DNA of 64,000 bases from positions 31,083,452 to 31,147,451 of the forward strand of contig OU744724.1 in assembly GCA_916613615.1 (NCBI GenBank), in the 5' to 3' direction. The notes under the pieces are model-generated. The model made no database searches and was not told where the DNA came from. It saw only the letters and a program-made list of their open reading frames with translations. The position numbers were made by a program, and so were the translations under genes. This document shows positions 13,775 through 23,362 of this stretch, in pieces. Origin of the DNA: Steromphala cineraria (taxonomy: Eukaryota; Mollusca; Gastropoda; Trochida; Trochidae). The number at the start of each line of letters is the position of its first letter. The stretch's first letter is position 1.

Positions 13775-14595
13775 ATCCCCCGCCGCAAATTGATGTTAAC
13801 AACAAGAAGTGGGACGGACGTACGTACGGAGCAGAATACTATGTCCCCCGTGAAGACTCAAGGTTAATGGGTTCATGAGATATGGCGCTAACAACATTTT
13901 CAAAACTGGTCAAAGTCTCGCTGTGACATTGAAAATGAGGTCAAGGTCACCGAAAACTTTTCAGGTCTGCGTATTCCCCAGAAGAAGACTGGTACCAAGT
14001 TTGAAGATTCTTAGTTGAGCGGTTCATTAGATATCGCGCTAACAACATTTTCAAAACTGGTCAAAGTCTCGCTGTGACCTTGAAAATAAGGTCAAGGTCA
14101 CCGAAAACTTTTCAGGTCTGCATATTCCCCAGATGAAGACTGTTACCAAGTTGGAAGATTCTAGGTTGAGCAGTTCATTAGATATCGCGCTAACAAGATT
14201 TTTCAAAACTGGTCAAGGTCTCGCTGTGACCTTGAAAATGAGATCAAGGTCACCTAAAACTTTTCAGGTCTGCATATTCCCCAGACGAAGACTGGTACCA
14301 AGTTTGAAGATTCTAGGTTGAGCGGTTCATTAGATATCGCGCTAACAACATTTTCAAAACTGGTCAAAGTCTCGCTGTGACCTTGAAAATGAAGTCAAGG
14401 TCACCGAAAACTTTTCAGGTCTGCGTATTCCCCAGATGAAGACTGTTACCAAGTTTGAAGATTCTAGGTTGAGCGGTTCATTAGATATTGCGCTAACAAG
14501 AAGCGGGACAGACGTACGGACGGACGGACGGACGGACGGACGTACGGAGCTGAATACTATATCCCCCGCTTCGCGCTAAACGCGCGGCGGGGGAT
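13775..14595. mobile_element. GC-ended transposon with 151-bp internal tandem repeats
   Basis: Perfect 12-bp inverted ends ATCCCCCGCCGC (13775-13786) and GCGGCGGGGGAT (14584-14595). Inside are four full and one partial 151-bp units, anchored by GTTCAT at 13871, 14022, 14173, 14325 and 14476. The array lies between two direct copies of a tail module (GGGACGGACGTACG... and GAATACTATRTCCCCCG). A (GGAC)n run lies at about 14505-14548 and a strong hairpin (TATCCCCCGC...GCGGGGGATA) at 14561-14596. It has no coding capacity. Open frames inside it are by-products of the repeat. Confidence 0.8.
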
Positions 14596-15542
14596 AAAAA
14601 TGATAATATGTAAAGGCCCATGTACAGCTTATGGATTAACTCACCTCTGGTTTATTAAGATCTAAAGATACATTACATCAATGCGCATTGACAGACGCTC
14701 CGTTATTTTCATGATATTATTTGGCTTTCACGATTCATTCAACTCACTCGCTTTTTTACCTCCTTACGCTAAATAATACGATAAATATCATTTTTCAAAT
14801 GAAAATCAAACAATACCTGTTGTGTAATACTTCTGTGGGAATACACACACACACAGTTCACAAGAATACGTGTTCAGTAACATTAAAAACCATATCAACT
14901 AAAAGTCTTTCTACAACCTTTCCAAAATTATCAATCTCATAAAAAAAATTGTTTTTTAGATTGCCAAATTACGATCCTTATTGATCGCATGCTTTCGATC
15001 AAAATTGTCTTTGTTATTTTACCTTAATGTAATATTTGTTTTGCAACAAAGAGCATAAAAGTATTAAAATGTGAAGGTTGAATAATATTATCGGTAGGCT
15101 TACTGTTCAATGGAAATCGCATTTAAACATGTTTGGCGTAGGCCTAAATGTGGCTACACATTGATAAAATAACATTGGAGGTGCAGGGTTTAATTTTAAA
15201 TCTTATATATTATTTTTGATTATTTACTGCCCTGTCACAATGGTCGACTGCCGAAAAGTGCATCATATGTCAGTCCAGATACCTAGATGTTATTGATTTT
15301 ATTTGTTTCATGTGTAAGATATCACTGAAGAGCGAAGAGTGATAAGTTTTATTGACCAAAGGGTAACTTGTTTCATATAAGACAAAGTAGGCCTAATGTA
15401 AAGCAGCGAAATAATGCAAAGCATCCTAGAATGGTCAATATACAGACATGCCAGTTATATTCAGACAGTGATGTTATTTCCATCCATTATATCATCTCTG
15501 TAAGCTACGATCGGCATGTCGCTATGGGAAAGCTTGACCCAT
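14596..15542. other. Non-coding stretch
   Basis: Contains the (AC)n run at 14841 and nothing else recognised up to the orphan promoter motifs. Confidence 0.5.
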
Positions 15543-15583
15543 GTCACGTGACCTATTATTGGTTGCAAAGGCGTCTCGCGAGA
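15543..15583. promoter_or_regulatory. Orphan housekeeping-type promoter motifs
   Basis: Within 41 bp are the palindrome GTCACGTGAC (15543-15552, E-box/CLEAR type), an inverted CCAAT box ATTGG (15558-15562) and the palindrome TCTCGCGAGA (15574-15583), a known motif of mammalian CpG promoters. No gene is recognised on either side; a truncated MITE begins 27 bp to the right and may have displaced what followed. Confidence 0.45.
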
Positions 15584-15609
15584 TCTCACTGATGTCGGAA
15601 AATGGCTTA

Positions 15610-15889
15610 TTGAAAGACAATGTATTTAAAATAAATAAAGCAGTAATAAATGAAATACAGAATGTAAAGTTCAGCCATGCGATTCCTTTTTCTTACACAA
15701 AATGAATTAAAGGTGTTCACACAAAAATGGCTGCCAATTGATTTATGTGAATCTTTATAATTTGTTATCTGACTATTGACGGGTTTGTGTAATGAGATTT
15801 TTGACACTATCAAAATAACACATTTAGCATTACAATCATCAGTGAAAAATTGAAAATATAAAATTTTCAAAAAATGTGCTACTGGCCCT
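15610..15889 (-). mobile_element. Family B MITE, truncated copy
   Basis: Minus-oriented relative to copy 1. It starts inside the family at TTGAAAGACAATG and runs to ACTGGCCCT with TTAA after it. The other terminus, about 75 bp, is missing. The break lies directly beside the promoter-like cluster at 15543-15583. Confidence 0.75.
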
Positions 15890-15976
15890 TTAAAGTTTTA
15901 ACAACAAATTCTTATACAAAGTTATGACACTGGTCATATCATGCAAGTAGTCATCCATTACATTTACAAAATAACC

Positions 15977-16195
15977 TCTGGTCCAGGGGAGGTAACTCCA
16001 ACCTAGACCATGTCTCCCTCTCTTTACATTAGATGTTTAAACTCCTACCTAGCCCATGTTTCCGTTTCCTTGTTATAGGTGTTGATGGAATTGGTTCATA
16101 TACATGAAGTTGTTTGCCTCAACTACGGATCTGAACCCAGACCTGTGGTGTGAGAGGCCAGCAAGCTACCCTCTACACCACTGTAGATACAAGAA
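15977..16195 (-). mobile_element. tRNA-derived SINE (head and short body)
   Basis: On the minus strand, from about 16192, the sequence GTGGTGTAGAGGGTAGC (A-box region) is followed by CTGGCCTCTCAC and then GGGTTCAGATCC (B-box, about 16120-16135). This is the layout of a tRNA-like pol III promoter head seen in many SINEs. The body runs leftward through a short internal duplication (CATGGGCTAGGTAGGAGTT / CATGGTCTAGGTTGGAGTT) to GGAGTTACCTCCCCTGG. The tail and target duplication are not identified. It cannot be a tRNA gene: the acceptor and anticodon stems do not close. Confidence 0.6.
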
Positions 16196-16397
16196 GATCC
16201 AGTTTCATGCAGCCAGTCAGGGACTTGTTACTACATCATTTTTGAGCATTGATCATAGAGGAGTTAAAAGAGGAACATGTTGACAGTTTAATCACACTTA
16301 ACAGTCTTTTGTGACCTGAGATAACGATAATTCACGGCGTCTTCTGACTGTTGTGGTGTCTGCTCGTGCCAATACGAGGCAACTTTAGAACCATAGC

Positions 16398-16565
16398 CAT
16401 CTCAATAAGATCTATATTGCTTCACTACGACCAGCAACCAAAGCTTACATGTTGAGCTCGCTGATTGGCTGGATTTGAATAACGTCTGTTGGCTTGATTA
16501 ACGGAGCCTGGTGAGATCCATACGCTACCGCAGTGGAGCAATATAGATCTCAACTCATTGAGAAC
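16398..16565. mobile_element. Foldback MITE with 11-bp direct flanking repeat
   Basis: The ends pair as AGATCTATATTGCTTCAC / GTGGAGCAATATAGATCT with weaker pairing outward (CTCAAT / ATTGAG). AGAACCATAGC flanks it directly at 16387-16397 and 16566-16576, a likely target-site duplication. Confidence 0.7.
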
Positions 16566-16999
16566 GAGAACCATAGCATCTTCGTTATACAGAAATAATT
16601 TTTTTAGGTTTTTATAATCTTGATTGGAACGAGCAAACATCCACATTTTTATTGTGTCAAAGCATATTCTCATATAATACCACATGTCCAAATAAAGCTC
16701 TCAAATACTGCATTGATCAAAGGATATTAATTTCATATTCACACTGGCAATTGGCAGGATGAATATTATAGCATAAGTTTCTTAACTGACATTAATCATG
16801 TCATCCCATCACTTAAAGCATTTATTACTTCCTCCATTTTTATCAAGAAACTCTGTAATGTTATACATTATATCATTATTATTTTATATATACAATTCAT
16901 GATAACAATGTAATTTGTAATGAATTAATCATGGTTCAGCTTGATTGAGACATTAAGACATAATTAAATAGAAACACAACAAAATGTTTTTACCCAACT

Positions 17000-17005
17000 T
17001 TTATT
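17000..17005 (-). terminator. Candidate CCDC32 polyadenylation signal
   Basis: The plus strand reads TTTATT, which is AATAAA on the minus strand, about 640 bp beyond the CCDC32 stop codon. It is a plausible 3' UTR end; no transcript evidence is available. Confidence 0.35.
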
Positions 17006-17646
17006 GCTACTTTCATGACAAAATCAAACTGGACTATCATGCAACAAGGAATGTACAAGTCGTAAATCTGTTGTGAATCTGCTGCTAAGTGACAAAACCC
17101 TTCAATAAACTAAACAGGATACATAAAACATCCTCTACAGTCAACAATGGTTGACAGGTATCAAATCACTTACATCCTACTTTTAAGGAATACTCCAATT
17201 TCTTTCCTATATGGTGAGACATTTCAAGTGACATATTACCCATATGTGCACATCTAATCGTCTTGCTTTGAAATAATTGTTTTAGCTTAGTTTCCATATT
17301 TCATTGTCTATGATGTCATCAAACATTTGCAAGTGACTGTAGCAAGTGGTTGCAAGGGAAGCAGGCTAATTTTTCGATATTTAAATGTCACTCAAATGGA
17401 TAAGAATCGCAATAGGCATAGCTAATTTTTGCTGTATGATCTTGAACAAGGATGACAAATCATATCAGTAGGGAATGCTAAAAATAATAATTTTCAAGAA
17501 CATAATCACAATTTTTTCCTAATATTAAGACACCAATAATGATTTTGTTAAATTTCCTGCCCGGTTCACAACTGGACACTGTCTCATGATTGGTTCATCT
17601 CACCTTGCTGTAGGAGTCACAACAAGAGTTACTTCCCTTTGACTTT

Positions 17647-19700
17647 TCAGCTATTTGGCACTGTTTCATTGCAACCTTCATTTGGCACTGTTTCTGTAAT
17701 GGTTTCTGTTTCTGCTACCTGGCCTGACAATTGAGCTTCAGAATTGTTGGAATCTTTGGGTTGCTGAGCTAACTTTTCCGTTTCCTTGACAACAGCAGCG
17801 GAGAGCTCTTCAATGTCCTGTTGTTCCTCAATCCTTTTAGCCAACACATCATCCTGAAGAAAGAACATAAACCTTGGCAGTTTCATCATCATAGTATAAA
17901 TCAAAAGCATTGTATTTAAAGAACAAGAAGATAGTTTTTTTTATGTGAATATAATCACAAAACATGGGAATTGTTCCTTATTTTGTTATGGCATTGTATT
18001 GCAATACAGGAAAGTGTTTTTGCATTATGTATCAAAATACGTAAGATTAATTAAGATCTTGCATACACTTTGGACTAAATAACAGCTCGAAGAAGATCAA
18101 TCATTGCTTAGCTGTCAGTCATTTTGGAATAGGAGGTTTTTAAATGACTGGTTGTGAGAAAAATTTCTTTGAGCTATTTCTACAACACAAGTTCACACTT
18201 CATTTACAAAGTTTGATTGGGATGTGTTTTTTCAAAATTTGTTGGAAATCGTCTGATATATTGGACATTTTGACAAGAGTGCACTGATACAAATCATAGA
18301 CTGTTTGGTATTCTCAAAGTTAGTGGTGTAAGTATGATAAAGAAATTCTATAGATGAACAGCCAATGGCCTACTGTCAAATAAAGAAGTTGTTCATCTAA
18401 AGAATTTCTTTGTCATCCTGATACATATCCATTCTCCCCCACAGAGGCAGCTCAGTCAAACTCGAGTTAGCCTCTGTTCTATTATGACTGAGCTGCCTCT
18501 GTCGGGAGAAAATGATACGTATCATGCTCTTCTGTATTGCAACATACCAATATACATGTATCCTAATAATCATACCTTTATAAGAACAACGAGCTCTTCC
18601 TCAGAAAGAGGCTGCCTCTCTGGATAGAGTCGGCGCTGTAAGTAGGATGCCGACACCTCACTCCCATTGGCTGTTCCACTCGATGAGAAGTTGTCTCCCT
18701 TGAGGAAGTGTTTCATCTGATCATCTCGGAACTTTGACAGAGATTTCACTATATCGTGTGGTGTTGGTTCACAGACTTTTCCCCCTTTCAAACGGCCAAG
18801 TTTCTTTTCTGGAATTTAAAATAAAAATGAAAATTTTACTATGAAACTGATTGCTTTATTCCCTTTGATGCCTTTCATATAGTACTGTAAAATGCAAAAT
18901 TGTTAAGATTTCACTGGCAGAATAGAAAACGGTTTCGCCATTCACTTAGAGGACAAATACTTGGGAAAGAATGGTAACCAATAAATGTTGCCTGGTCATT
19001 AGTAGACGATCATGCTCGCCTCGGTACTAGCTCCCCTACGAACGGAGGTTGACCGGAGATAGTCACGGCGAGCTTACATCGTCTAGGTCATTAGTAGTTC
19101 ATCTAGATAAAACTTGAACTCCCGCCAGGGTCTACATCTTGCACTGCTCTTGGCATGTGTTGACGTCTAGATATACGCTTGACCAGGTCAATAGATCAAT
19201 AATCTTACAGATTTCATAGAGAAGCCACATGCATTACTCATTTTTTGACAGATAAAGAGCAAAAAGTTTACAAACATATTTTAAGCTTAATTATTATCAA
19301 GCGTATGTGAAAATGTATTTGCCAAGAAATTTCAGTCTAGGTAAGTTCAGTTTGGTCCTCATGAGCCAGTTTAATTGTTCTTAAATGATCAGTTCCTGAA
19401 AGATAAAACTGTTAAAACAGTCTGAGTTGCTTATGTTAGTGGACACCAACATAAAAGTCATAAATTAATGACTAATGTAGTGTTTTCTTAGGGAGTTCTG
19501 TGTTACCAGCTCTTGTTGACAAACTAACCAAACTGCTAGTACAAATCTGAGGTGTTCTGTATGCTATAGCGCTAATACACACCTAAAGAATCGAGATATT
19601 GGTCTGAGCTGATAATCTGACGTAGAGGATCAGCTGGCGCCGGTAGTAGTGTAACAGTTGATGAAGGCTGGGGTGTCCACGGGTCGTTCATGTTTACCAT
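17647..19700 (-). CDS. CCDC32: CCDC32 homologue, AP-2 adaptor assembly factor (3 exons)
   Basis: The CDS is complement(join(17647..17853, 18576..18808, 19583..19700)) and encodes 185 residues. Human CCDC32 has the same length as I recall it. Intron borders read TTTAG|GTGTGT...TTCCAG|AAAAG and ATAAAG|GTATGA...TTCAG|GATG, so both are GT-AG and the frame is kept. The start is the ATG at 19698-19700; an in-frame TAA lies four codons upstream. The family signature is the segment DQYLDSLEKKLGRLKG (residues 33-48, created by the exon 1/2 splice), then a helical region and SYLQRRLYPERQPLSEEEL near the end of exon 2, matching the human YLASLEKKLRRIKG and LEHFKRWLQPD...STEEV segments. The C-terminus is acidic, low-complexity and Thr/Glu-rich. 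In human cells CCDC32 binds AP-2 and is needed for AP-2 assembly and clathrin-mediated endocytosis; the same role here is inferred. It is divergent to the LRR gene at 20333. Confidence 0.9.
18336..18522. repeat. Two adjacent foldback hairpins in CCDC32 intron 2
   Basis: The first inverted pair is GATAAAGAAATTCTATAGAT with GTTCATCTAAAGAATTTCTT (about 18337-18410). The second joins CACAGAGGCAGCTCAGTCA (about 18441) with TGACTGAGCTGCCTCTG (about 18485) and extends outward through TCTCCC/GGGAGA and GATACATATC/GATACGTATC. Together they suggest a foldback-type mobile element, or two nested ones, sitting inside the intron. Confidence 0.6.
19003..19085. mobile_element. Very small MITE, 83 bp, Mutator-like, 9-bp target duplication
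   Basis: Terminal inverted repeats are TAGACGATCATGCTCGCC at the left and, read on the other strand, TAGACGATGTAAGCTCGCC at the right. The element is flanked by the perfect 9-bp direct repeat GGTCATTAG (18994-19002 and 19086-19094). Nine-bp duplications are typical of the Mutator superfamily. The TAGAC terminus is shared with family D elements elsewhere in this window. It lies in CCDC32 intron 1. Confidence 0.7.
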
Positions 19701-19716
19701 TGCACTGTGTTACCGC

Positions 19717-19746
19717 ACTGCGCATAGACGGAAGTAAACCGGAAGT
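19717..19746 (-). promoter_or_regulatory. CCDC32 proximal promoter: two ETS sites and NRF1-like site
   Basis: Immediately upstream of the CCDC32 ATG lie ACGGAAGT (19728-19735) and CCGGAAGT (19739-19746), two ETS/GABP-type core sites in tandem, and CTGCGCAT (about 19718-19725), an NRF1-like half site. This combination is typical of TATA-less housekeeping promoters in animals. It sits at the CCDC32 end of the roughly 630-bp space shared with the divergent LRR gene. Assignment is by motif only. Confidence 0.55.
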
Positions 19747-20005
19747 AAAGAGTGCTCTCCCCATGGTTCCTATACTTTCCGATAGGTGTTATTTATGCTG
19801 GTAAAGTTTTAATATTTTGTTTATCAAGTATGCATATTGTGATGGAAAATCAAAGAAATAAATAAGAGTGAAGCGTGAAATTATTTAAAATTGCATTCAT
19901 GTTAGAAAATTCGTGTTCAAATAAGTGTATTTCCCCCTCGTTAACAGATAGCCCGTTGAGGTTACCAATAAAAACGCCCCCTCTTATTTCATAAGTCAGT
20001 TGCCA

Positions 20006-20013
20006 TATATAAA
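20006..20013 (+). promoter_or_regulatory. TATA-like box upstream of the LRR gene
   Basis: TATATAAA lies about 320 bp upstream of the LRR start codon, in the space shared with CCDC32. It would place a transcription start near 20035-20045 and a 5' UTR of about 290 bases. It is a motif match in AT-rich DNA, so a chance occurrence is possible. Confidence 0.35.
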
Positions 20014-20332
20014 CATCGTCGTCATGATCGAAGATCTGTCAAAACTTCCACGTCTTTTCTTCGTACAGAATACAGTGTGTAACATCATGACCTTGAGAGC
20101 CTGCACATATATAAGAACTTCGTGAATGGTTATCATGAATTGTACTGCAGAATGTCGCTAAAAAATTGTTTTTCGTATGTTATTTCCGGGTTCTGGATAA
20201 ACTAAAAGGGTGGATTCACAGGCAAAATCTTATCGTTAACACGTCGAGGTGAGTGAAACATCGCATTGAAACTCAAATTGAATGATTGTCAATTTAAACT
20301 GCACTTATAATTATGTGATGTTTTGACTCGAG

Positions 20333-21265
20333 ATGTTTCGAGCTGTGCGAAACTGGTTGAAAAGGCTTTTTCCTTTCTTACCATTTGACAGTGACGATTC
20401 GGAAATGGATTTTCTGCGGAGAAGAAATAAGATCGTTTACTTTGAAAAACGAAATAAGAAAAGGAACACAGTAAGGGGAAATAAAATCGGGAACGGAGAC
20501 GAGCTGTGTTCTGAGTTGGAATCCTATAAGAATCCTTTACGTGTTGACGGAATCATGCTCATTGACACCAACGTACACTACCTACCGGCGCCTATCGGGA
20601 AATTTTCAAAAATGACGACTCTTATATTGAACAACAACTGCATCAGTGAGATTCCTTGGTCTATAATCTACCTCAATCATCTGGAGGTTTTAAACCTTGC
20701 TGCCAACTCGTTAACAGAACTTCCCCTTATAGTGGGGTATATTGAATCATTACAAGAGCTGTATCTCGCCAAGAACAAGCTTCAATATCTTCCAACAAGT
20801 CTTCTCAAACTGACAAAACTTGAAATTCTTGAAGTCAGCGGTAACCCTAAAATGGAATCACCTCCTCTGACAATTTGTTCACAAGGTAAAGACGCCATCT
20901 TTGAGGCACTATTACGTCGCCACGGTCGTGTAAATGTGCTGGCCGGTGCTACTCCGTGGTATAGTGAGGAGAATGTTCGGGGAGAGAAGAGGAAACTTCA
21001 TTTCGGAGAGGTGGAAAGTTTGATGAAGATAGCCATTGACTGCATTCTGGAATGTCAAGTTGACTATCTATCCCTGCCCCATGTACCCCCTAGACTGAAG
21101 AGCCACCTTCAGTCCACTGAGAGCACGAGGGTTAAAGAGATCCAGATCTCGGCTTGCAGTGAATGTAACGGATACTTCTCGACTCAAGCGCGCTTTGAAG
21201 TTCATCACTGCAAGGGGAGGAGGAGTGGCAATGATGCCCGTGTACAGGGGCGTAGCATCCAGTAA
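20333..21265 (+). CDS. Leucine-rich-repeat protein with C-terminal Cys/His cluster (LRRC58/LRRC28-like), single exon
   Basis: Uninterrupted 310-codon frame. The start is fixed by an in-frame TGA two codons upstream of the ATG. Residues 1-50 are hydrophobic then strongly basic (WLKRLFPFLPF, then RRRNK and KRNKKRN). About four to five leucine-rich repeats occupy residues 70-185, seen as L-x-L-N-N-N, VLNLAANSL, ELYLAKNKL and ILEVSGNP. A charged linker follows, then a conserved-looking YLSLPHVPPRLKSHL block and a C275-x2-C278-x12-H291-H292-C293 cluster that could bind zinc. The order LRRs, short helix, LP-x-L-x-x-YL and CxxC resembles the C-termini of LRRC58 and LRRC28 as I recall them. The role is unknown; such proteins are usually scaffolds or substrate adaptors. 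It is divergent to CCDC32. Orthology is not settled, so no symbol is given. Confidence 0.85.
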   Translation: MFRAVRNWLKRLFPFLPFDSDDSEMDFLRRRNKIVYFEKRNKKRNTVRGNKIGNGDELCSELESYKNPLRVDGIMLIDTNVHYLPAPIGKFSKMTTLILNNNCISEIPWSIIYLNHLEVLNLAANSLTELPLIVGYIESLQELYLAKNKLQYLPTSLLKLTKLEILEVSGNPKMESPPLTICSQGKDAIFEALLRRHGRVNVLAGATPWYSEENVRGEKRKLHFGEVESLMKIAIDCILECQVDYLSLPHVPPRLKSHLQSTESTRVKEIQISACSECNGYFSTQARFEVHHCKGRRSGNDARVQGRSIQ

Positions 21266-21684
21266 AATTTATTTTAAAAAGGTCCGGGCTTACACATGAT
21301 TTTTTTGGTCCAATTTGTTTTACTGTTATTTTTGTCAAATTACAGAGGAGAGACTAAAGGGTAAACGTTAAGTTCTTGGTAGTATGTCTCTGTTATGGTA
21401 AAAATCACAAATGGATGAATGGACAGGTCTTATGCTGCTTTACAGATGTTATGACATCAACTTTAGATGGAATGCGGGAGACTGCCCAGTAGTTTATCAG
21501 TGTATAAACAGAACAAGAGATGTGCAAGAAATCATTTGTTATTTTTTAAAACATATCTTTTAAAACAACAATTTGTTTGCTTTTGGTTGATATATGAAGA
21601 GCTATAATTATCATTTATGTAATGTAGACCTAACGCAAAACTAATCATGTAATAGTGTTTGTTTAATTGGTAACCAATTCCTTT

Positions 21685-21690
21685 AATAAA
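21685..21690 (+). terminator. Candidate polyadenylation signal of the LRR gene
   Basis: AATAAA lies about 420 bp after the LRR stop codon, the first canonical hexamer downstream on this strand. A second copy lies near 21878. Confidence 0.4.
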
Positions 21691-22139
21691 TGTCTCATAC
21701 TTAATACTTTTATTAAAGACCCATTATATTAAACTGCAATAATTTTAAAAGTATTTTACTGTCATTGTTATACTTGCATGCATGCTGAAATCTAGCTATT
21801 GAGTAAAGAAATACAACTTTCATGAGGAAAAATTTTCGTCAAAAGTTTGGTATCATAAATACATGTTTTAATCAACAATAAAATACTTAATTCGACGTCA
21901 AAAGATCAGTACAGTGTGATAATGGAGAATGATTTACCAAATGTTATAGACAAGTGGATTATCAATAGTTTATCAATATATGGTTCAGTCAGTTGAAAAC
22001 GTTTCCTAGGATTGGTCAGAAGGTGAACACAATTATATTACAGTCTCAATAATACAAAAATAAACGTTATACAAAATCTAAGAAAACATTTCATTTTGTA
22101 GATATTTTTTTTTTTTTTTTTTTTATATTTTTATTTCCC

Positions 22140-22322
22140 ATATGATGTTTACATGTACATATTCATAATGATACAGAGTTCATACTTCAATAAAGACCAC
22201 ATATGATGTTTACATGTACATATTCATTATGATACAGATTTTATATTTCCATAGAGATCCCATATGATGTTTACTTGTACATATTCATAATGATACAGAG
22301 TTCTTATTTCCATAAAGATACA
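22140..22322. repeat. Three 61-bp tandem repeats in the LINE 3' UTR
   Basis: Units start with ATATGATGTTTAC at 22140, 22201 and 22262 and share TACATATTCAT and ATGATACAGA blocks. They lie between the ORF2 stop codon and the poly(A) tail of the LINE and are likely part of its 3' UTR consensus. Confidence 0.8.
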
Positions 22323-22391
22323 GATAATTGATTGTTAATATCACATCATGTCTAAAATAGAGATATACAAATGCAAGGTTATTTATATTTC

Positions 22392-23246
22392 TTAACTTAG
22401 ATCTACCTCCATTTCAGCAAATAAAGTGTGAAAAGAGGACCAGAATGAAAAGAATTTGGGCTGGTTGTTATTTGTAAATGCAATATATTTACATGCCAAA
22501 TAATGTTTATATAATTCCTTTTGAATGTATCCAAAAGTGGGTTTGTTACCTTTTCTACTCATACTATAGATTATTTGTTTCACAAGTAAACAAATGGTAT
22601 TTAGTGGGTTATTATTTTTACCCTTAAAACCAAAGATGATTTTTATTGGTATTAATTCAATATTTCCTTCAGCTAACTTTCCCAACCATTCTGCTAACTC
22701 CTTCCACACCTTTCTAACATGAATACAATCACATAATAAGTGAATAATACTCTCAGGCATCTGTTTGCAAAGAGAACACAATGGTGAATCTATATATCCA
22801 ATCTTATACAAGAATTTATTGGTAGTCAAAATATTTTGAGTTATCTTGTATTGAAACCATTTCAAATTTACACTTTGTGTACATCTATTAGGCATCATGT
22901 TGATGTTTTCCCATTCATTTTGTGTAAACTCTTTATCAAATATTTCCTCCCATTTCAATTGACCAGAAGATTTAACAAAAATAAATTTGGATAGTATTTG
23001 ATAGAATTGTTTACTATTGTCCAATTTTGATATGTTATATGGAAGAATTGGGAAGGAGTGTATTTTTTCATTTTGCATGAATGTGAAGTTCATCTTTTTC
23101 AAATATTTAAGTACAGATCTCTTGATACCTTCGTATGTAAGAAAATCTATGCTTATATCATATTTATTCTTAAATTGTTCAAAATACAAAACATTACCTC
23201 CTTTTTCTAATATATTTCTCAAATAAATTATTTCATTCCCCCCTCC
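22392..23246 (-). pseudogene. C-terminal fragment of LINE ORF2 protein (zinc-finger RVT region)
   Basis: The frame opens at an ATG at 23267, but the first seven codons (MKYIYKM) are target-duplication and flanking host DNA; element-derived sequence begins with the eighth residue. The diagnostic block is W-F-Q-Y-K-I followed by LYKIGYIDSPLCSLC (Cys 164 and Cys 167), PES-x-x-HLLCDC (His 176, Cys 179/181) and VRKVW. This is the post-RT zinc-finger region of L1/Tx1-clade ORF2 proteins. The endonuclease and reverse transcriptase domains are absent because of 5' truncation, so the copy cannot be autonomous. No internal stop or frameshift is present. Confidence 0.88.
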
Positions 23247-23362
23247 CATTTTGTAGATATACTTCATAGTATATTAAATACCAGATCATTCAATGAAAAT
23301 TAAGCATGCCCCAAATCCCCCCTAGGAATTTTCGGGCACTCCATCACATTATTGTCAACCAC

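Larger units (their letters stand above)
22106..23246 (-). mobile_element. 5'-truncated L1/Tx1-type LINE insertion with perfect 14-bp target duplication
   Basis: The sequence CATTTTGTAGATAT occurs at both ends (22092-22105 and 23247-23260), outside the element. On the minus strand the insert begins abruptly inside a reading frame at 23246 and ends with a run of about 19 A (plus-strand T, 22106-22124), preceded by an AATAAA. That is the product expected of target-primed reverse transcription by an L1-like LINE. The retained part covers the last 284 residues of ORF2 and a 3' UTR of about 285 bp containing three 61-bp repeats. The reading frame is undamaged, so the insertion looks recent. Confidence 0.9.

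Noticed and set aside
14133..14321. Plus-strand open frame as a gene
   Set aside because: Lies entirely in the 151-bp tandem units of the GC-ended transposon.
16120..16192. Functional tRNA gene
   Set aside because: A- and B-box-like sequences are present but the acceptor and anticodon stems do not fold; better explained as a SINE head.
21132..21338. Minus-strand frame over the LRR gene end
   Set aside because: Antisense shadow of the LRR CDS and 3' UTR.
22105..22124. T-run as a terminator
   Set aside because: It is the reverse complement of the LINE poly(A) tail, bounded by the target duplication.
23247..23267. Start codon and first seven residues of the LINE-related frame as element sequence
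   Set aside because: They lie in the target-site duplication and flanking host DNA, so the Met is accidental.
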